Part shown: in pieces, positions 61,901 to 64,000 of the stretch
Numbering within the stretch: the stretch's first letter is position 1
Layout: each line of letters starts with the position of its first letter
Origin: Promineifilum sp.
GTDB taxonomy: Bacteria; Chloroflexota; Anaerolineae; Promineifilales; Promineifilaceae
Assembly: GCA_020634335.1 (NCBI GenBank)
Contig: JACKBY010000002.1
Location: 186,001 to 250,000 of the forward strand
Direction of reading: 5' to 3'
Length of the DNA: 64,000 bases
Notes under the pieces: model-generated
What the model saw: the letters and a program-made list of their open reading frames with translations, nothing else
Told to the model about the DNA's origin: nothing
The model's database searches: none
Position numbers and translations under genes: made by a program

Positions 61901-62166
61901 TCTTGTCGGCCGCCGACCGTCTGGCCGAGATCTATGTGGACAGCCGGCGCTACGAGCAGGCCGTGGACCTGTCCTACCGCCTGCTGGCGGCCGATAACTG
62001 TTGGGAGCGTGCCTATCGTCATTTGATGCGCGCCTATCACGGGCTGGGCAACCACGGCCGGATCGCGCGCACGTACCACCGGTGCGTCGAGACCTTGCAG
62101 GAGGAACTGGACGTTTCCCCGGCCGAGGAGACGACGGCTCTATTCGACAAGCTGACGAAAGCATAA
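58936..62166 (+). CDS. MalT/AfsR-like transcriptional regulator with C-terminal BTAD domain
   Basis: A 1076-residue STAND-type regulator. An N-terminal NTPase domain has Walker A QAGAGFGKTTGLAAL (residues 43-57) and a Walker B-like FLVLDDAHLAV near 135. The middle 500 residues are TPR-like helical repeats (ALGWYQQAEVAWRDQGR, MRARMYELLSENKL). Near residue 820 the DNA-binding winged helix (RVYTLGEFAAWRGE, KARQLFQLLATF, LWPEMDPAAAGRNFKVTLNSLYHAL) is followed by the bacterial transcriptional activation domain (AERERLAVLFLSAADRLAEIYVDSRRYEQAVDLSYRLLAAD). Unlike SARPs, the DNA-binding part is C-terminal. It may control the KASIII and acyl-CoA synthetase genes that follow, since it ends 450 bases before them. 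Confidence 0.88.
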   Translation: MIPLDTVVRTKILPPRPGVRTLERPRVTQLLADALNYRLTLVQAGAGFGKTTGLAALMGVGRPLIWYQIMEEDRDPLVFLLHLSHAVRLGVAAVDELPITLLESWDGAAGLLPSARILDELINSLSLGLAEPTFLVLDDAHLAVAAAEIAHLIDRLVALAPPDLHIILTGRQPLSLPNLARWKAQGLVRQIDRRALAFTVAEIVALFSETYGYVLTAEEAELVFKATEGWAIALQLVWQSLRSGAFGSVEDVLSNQTVSLDTLFHLLATEIFEGQPADVREFLRATSGLRVLTPEACNALRVGGDSAAMLAYLRRIDLFVVDLGDGSMRYHHIFHQFLEQLATPDQRLRSHTLAAGYFRARGELDEAIYHLFKAGDHEGPASLLDTYGAPLLAAGRLDTLASYLGSLAPEILPQHPPLLFYLGELARLRSRYQEALGWYQQAEVAWRDQGRVEGVSRALRGQARVYLDTVNPSQAEALLERSIRLSEGLESTEMRARMYELLSENKLNAGQIEEAEALRRQADELRNASPSDSQLLFRVLLRTGRLDEARRKLEERAAAERLEPVLTPRAHRETHLLLSLVYSLLGLGQQAHEFAQIGARRGVDLQSPFMIAVGHLRLGHAIALLHDPNRYELARQQYEQVVAISREIAVPRLMVEASWGLCRVYGYGGNLSQALQSATTGTEIAQAAGDEWVASLTRVAMGAGLAMAARYEEALSWLSRALQGFQECSDVFGACAARLWLCFVHWRQDKTELLAQLLPATLAAAEENGYDFLLTRPTLLGPPDERLFTPLLILARDRQWGGEYAGRLLATMGLQRITYHPGYQLRVYTLGEFAAWRGETAISPNSWRRAKARQLFQLLATFRHTILDRDQILEYLWPEMDPAAAGRNFKVTLNSLYHALEPDRDPGSESALICRDGSAYGIRPGADIRLDAEQFAALVAQANAALKQHPAQAVPLLEEAIALYKGVYLPEAIYETWAAAERERLAVLFLSAADRLAEIYVDSRRYEQAVDLSYRLLAADNCWERAYRHLMRAYHGLGNHGRIARTYHRCVETLQEELDVSPAEETTALFDKLTKA

Positions 62167-62358
62167 CGGAACCGATCACACGGGGGCGGCCCAACGGCGA
62201 CACCAACCCCCGTGCGGCCCCCCGTCTCGCCGTTGTGTCGCCCCCTTCGGCCCACGAAATCTTGTAACTGCCCGGTAGCCGTCATCTGCTATGGTAACAT
62301 TACCCGGCAGGGCACACGTGCGCGGGGCAACTCTAAACAACGTCAGGATAAAAGTCCC

Positions 62359-62556
62359 TTGGAAGAAAATTCGCACCTGATCACGTCCTTTGTCGTTCGC
62401 TTCATCCACTCCGGCCCACCGGAGAACACGACCTACCGGGGGGCGATCCTCAACGTGCAAACCAATGAGGAAATGGCCTTTGTGCATTGGGAAGAGGCGG
62501 TCGAGTTCATCCGCCGCTTCGTCCGCCTGAGCGGCGAACCAGAGACAGGAGAGTGA
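62359..62556 (+). CDS. Small hypothetical protein
   Basis: A 65-residue protein if translation begins at the TTG at 62359 (MEENSHLITSFVVRFIHSG), preceded by a weak AGGATAAAAG. The core SFVVRFIHSGPP...YRGAILNVQTNEEMAFVHWEEAVEFIRRFV shows an alternating strand-helix pattern that is plausibly a real small fold. A longer in-frame start at 62212 would add a basic, low-quality N-terminus. No family was recognised. Confidence 0.5.
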   Translation: MEENSHLITSFVVRFIHSGPPENTTYRGAILNVQTNEEMAFVHWEEAVEFIRRFVRLSGEPETGE

Positions 62557-62619
62557 GGGGGAGGAGATAGTGGCCGGCCGTCTGTCGAATCAACACGCAG
62601 TAGTGAGGCAGGAAAACCC

Positions 62620-63630
62620 ATGACCCGAACCGCCCAAATTCTCGCTACCGGCAGCTATGTGCCGGAGCGCGTCGTCACCAACGACGAGATCGACCGCCTG
62701 CTGGGCCAGCCGACCGGTGACTGGCTGGTCGCCAACGTCGGCATCCGCGAGCGCCGCTGGATGTCGCCCGACCAGACGACGTCGGACCTGATCGTGGCCG
62801 CGTCGCGCCGGGCGCTGGACAAGGCGGGCCTGGCCCCGGAGCAGCTCAACCTGATCATCGTTTCCACGGACACGCCCGACTATCTGTCGCCGGGCACGTC
62901 GGTCGTCGTCCAGCACAAGCTGGGGGCGCTAAATGCCGGGGCATACGACGTCAATAGTGCTTGCGCGGGCTGGGTGGCGGCCCTCGACCAGGGGGCGCGC
63001 TACATCGCCACCGACCCGACGATGAATTACGTCCTGGTGGCCGGCGGCTACGGCATGAGCCGCTTCCTCGACCTGACCGACAAGAAGACAGCCAACCTGT
63101 TCGCCGACGGGGCGGGGGCGGCCGTGTTGGGCGCGGGCGACGCGCCGGGCTTCCTGGCCGGCAACTTCCTGGCCAAGGGCGAGTACTACGACGCGCTGGG
63201 CATCTACGGCGGCGGCGCGGCTCGCCCCAGCACGCCCGAAAACGTGGCCGCCTATGGCCCGCCCAGGGTCGAGTTCGTCAGGAAGTTCCCGCGCACCTTC
63301 AATACCCAGTACTGGCCCCGGCTGATGCAGGGCGCGCTGGACAAAGCTGGCCTGACGATGGACGACATCGACCATTTTTTCTTCACCCAGCTCAACCTGC
63401 GCACCATCGAGGCCATGATGGAACTCATCGGCCAGCCGCTGGAGAAGACCCACTGGGTGATGGACAAATGGGGCTACACGGGTTCGCCATGCGTCGTCAT
63501 GGCCCTCGACGACGCCATCGCCCGCGCGCGCGGGCCGCGGCCGGGGGAAAAAATCCTGTTTTGCGCCAGCGGCGGCGGCATCAGCATGGCCGCGTCCATC
63601 TGGCAGTGGACGCAGGCCGAGCCGGTTTAG
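62620..63630 (+). CDS. KASIII (FabH)-like ketoacyl synthase with altered active site
   Basis: A 336-residue thiolase-fold protein of the KASIII family: ILATGSYVPERVVTNDEID at the start, the nucleophile Cys115 in VNSACAGWVAALDQG, and the C-terminal domain. Where E. coli FabH has PHQANLR, this protein has FTQLNLR, so catalytic His is Thr256; where FabH has GNTSAAS it has GYTGSPC, so catalytic Asn is Tyr286. Canonical decarboxylative condensation is therefore unlikely; acyl transfer or a different condensation is possible. It directly precedes an acyl-CoA synthetase gene by 17 bases. Confidence 0.9.
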   Translation: MTRTAQILATGSYVPERVVTNDEIDRLLGQPTGDWLVANVGIRERRWMSPDQTTSDLIVAASRRALDKAGLAPEQLNLIIVSTDTPDYLSPGTSVVVQHKLGALNAGAYDVNSACAGWVAALDQGARYIATDPTMNYVLVAGGYGMSRFLDLTDKKTANLFADGAGAAVLGAGDAPGFLAGNFLAKGEYYDALGIYGGGAARPSTPENVAAYGPPRVEFVRKFPRTFNTQYWPRLMQGALDKAGLTMDDIDHFFFTQLNLRTIEAMMELIGQPLEKTHWVMDKWGYTGSPCVVMALDDAIARARGPRPGEKILFCASGGGISMAASIWQWTQAEPV

Positions 63631-63647
63631 GAGGTGGAGAGCCAGAG

Positions 63648-64000
63648 ATGTACATCGGCGATTACCTTGCCCGGCGCGAGCTTTATTCTCCCGAGCGCCC
63701 GGCCATCATCGACACCGGCAAGGAGCCCGAATGGCGGCTGACCTATCGCCAGCTAAACGAGCGCGCCAACCGGCTGGCGAACTGGCTGCGTGACGAGGCC
63801 GGCGTGGGCAAGGGCGACAGGGTCGCCATGCTGGCCCGCGACGGCGTGGAGCATCTCGACGCCTTCTTCGCCTGCGGCAAGCTGGGAGCCATCCACACCG
63901 CGCTCAACTGGCGGCTGCACCCCCACGAGCTGGCCGGCATCGTGGCCCGCACGACGCCCAAGGCGCTCATATTTTCCGACGACGTGCGGGCCCGGGTTAC
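63648..64000 (+). CDS. AMP-dependent acyl-CoA synthetase (N-terminal part, cut by window edge)
   Basis: The first 117 residues of an ANL-superfamily enzyme are visible: MYIGDYLARRELYSPERPAI, then EWRLTYRQLNERANRLANWL and GDRVAMLARDGVEHLDAFFACGKLGAIHTALNWRLHPHEL. This is typical of fatty- or aryl-acyl-CoA ligases; the AMP-binding P-loop is beyond the edge. GGAGGTGGAGAG upstream gives a strong ribosome binding site, and the gene is probably co-transcribed with the KASIII-like gene, to which it could supply acyl-CoA or acyl-adenylate. Confidence 0.88.
   Translation, partial: MYIGDYLARRELYSPERPAIIDTGKEPEWRLTYRQLNERANRLANWLRDEAGVGKGDRVAMLARDGVEHLDAFFACGKLGAIHTALNWRLHPHELAGIVARTTPKALIFSDDVRARV

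Overview
The window looks like chromosome of a GC-rich, filamentous-type Chloroflexota bacterium (Anaerolineae/Caldilineae-like; closeness to Candidatus Promineifilum is my inference from gene content, not a search). The support is the mix of a single-chain glycine dehydrogenase behind a tandem glycine riboswitch, a CtaA/COX15 protein, a very large alpha-2-macroglobulin-type lipoprotein, MalT/AfsR-type regulators with a BTAD domain, and Wzx/Wzy-style surface polysaccharide genes. No phage, IS transposase, CRISPR array or rRNA was seen. One tRNA gene (Ser, CGA) is present.

Layout. 1-960: edge of a DUF4258 gene and a small nuclease-like hypothetical. 955-4800 (minus): gcvH-gcvP under a consensus promoter and tandem glycine riboswitch. 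4850-5520: an apparently leaderless ParE/RelE-HTH toxin-antitoxin pair. 5700-19080 (mostly plus): housekeeping and mixed genes (alanine racemase, OsmC, tocopherol-cyclase-like, S1-domain protein, FtsK, CtaA, Fmt, ketopantoate-reductase-like, class II aldolase). 19070-30180 (minus): nine-gene surface polysaccharide locus running from a Wzz-like protein down to a phosphoglycosyl transferase and two O-antigen-ligase/polymerase proteins, with a sulfotransferase. 30330-34400: SCP2-like protein, an internally duplicated helical protein, a phasin-like protein, PhaR-type regulator and two SRPBCC proteins. 34400-41160: MurI, ClpC-type unfoldase, ArfB, a phosphomutase-like enzyme, flavin reductase, YgjP-like protease. 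41220-49900 (minus): a molybdenum hydroxylase locus (YqeC-MocA fusion, alpha/beta hydrolase, YqeB, xanthine-dehydrogenase-type subunits, XdhC) interrupted by a HEPN/MNT toxin-antitoxin pair. 49960-56560 (minus): two lipoproteins, one a 2026-residue alpha-2-macroglobulin-like protein. 56560-64000: a repeat-bearing intergenic region, TadA, tRNA-Ser, an immunity-like protein, a large AfsR/MalT-like regulator, an atypical KASIII and the start of an acyl-CoA synthetase.

What stands out: (i) a KASIII-like enzyme that keeps the active-site Cys but has lost the His and Asn; (ii) an alpha-2-macroglobulin lacking the CxEQ thioester; (iii) a selenium-dependent-type molybdenum hydroxylase locus with fused maturation and redox subunits; (iv) two dispersed repeat families, a 47-bp hairpin repeat between genes and GACGAAT-type repeats that also sit in frame inside three molybdenum-locus genes; (v) a 244-bp element with long inverted ends carrying 9-bp iterons; (vi) several -10 boxes placed so that transcripts would start at the start codon (leaderless).
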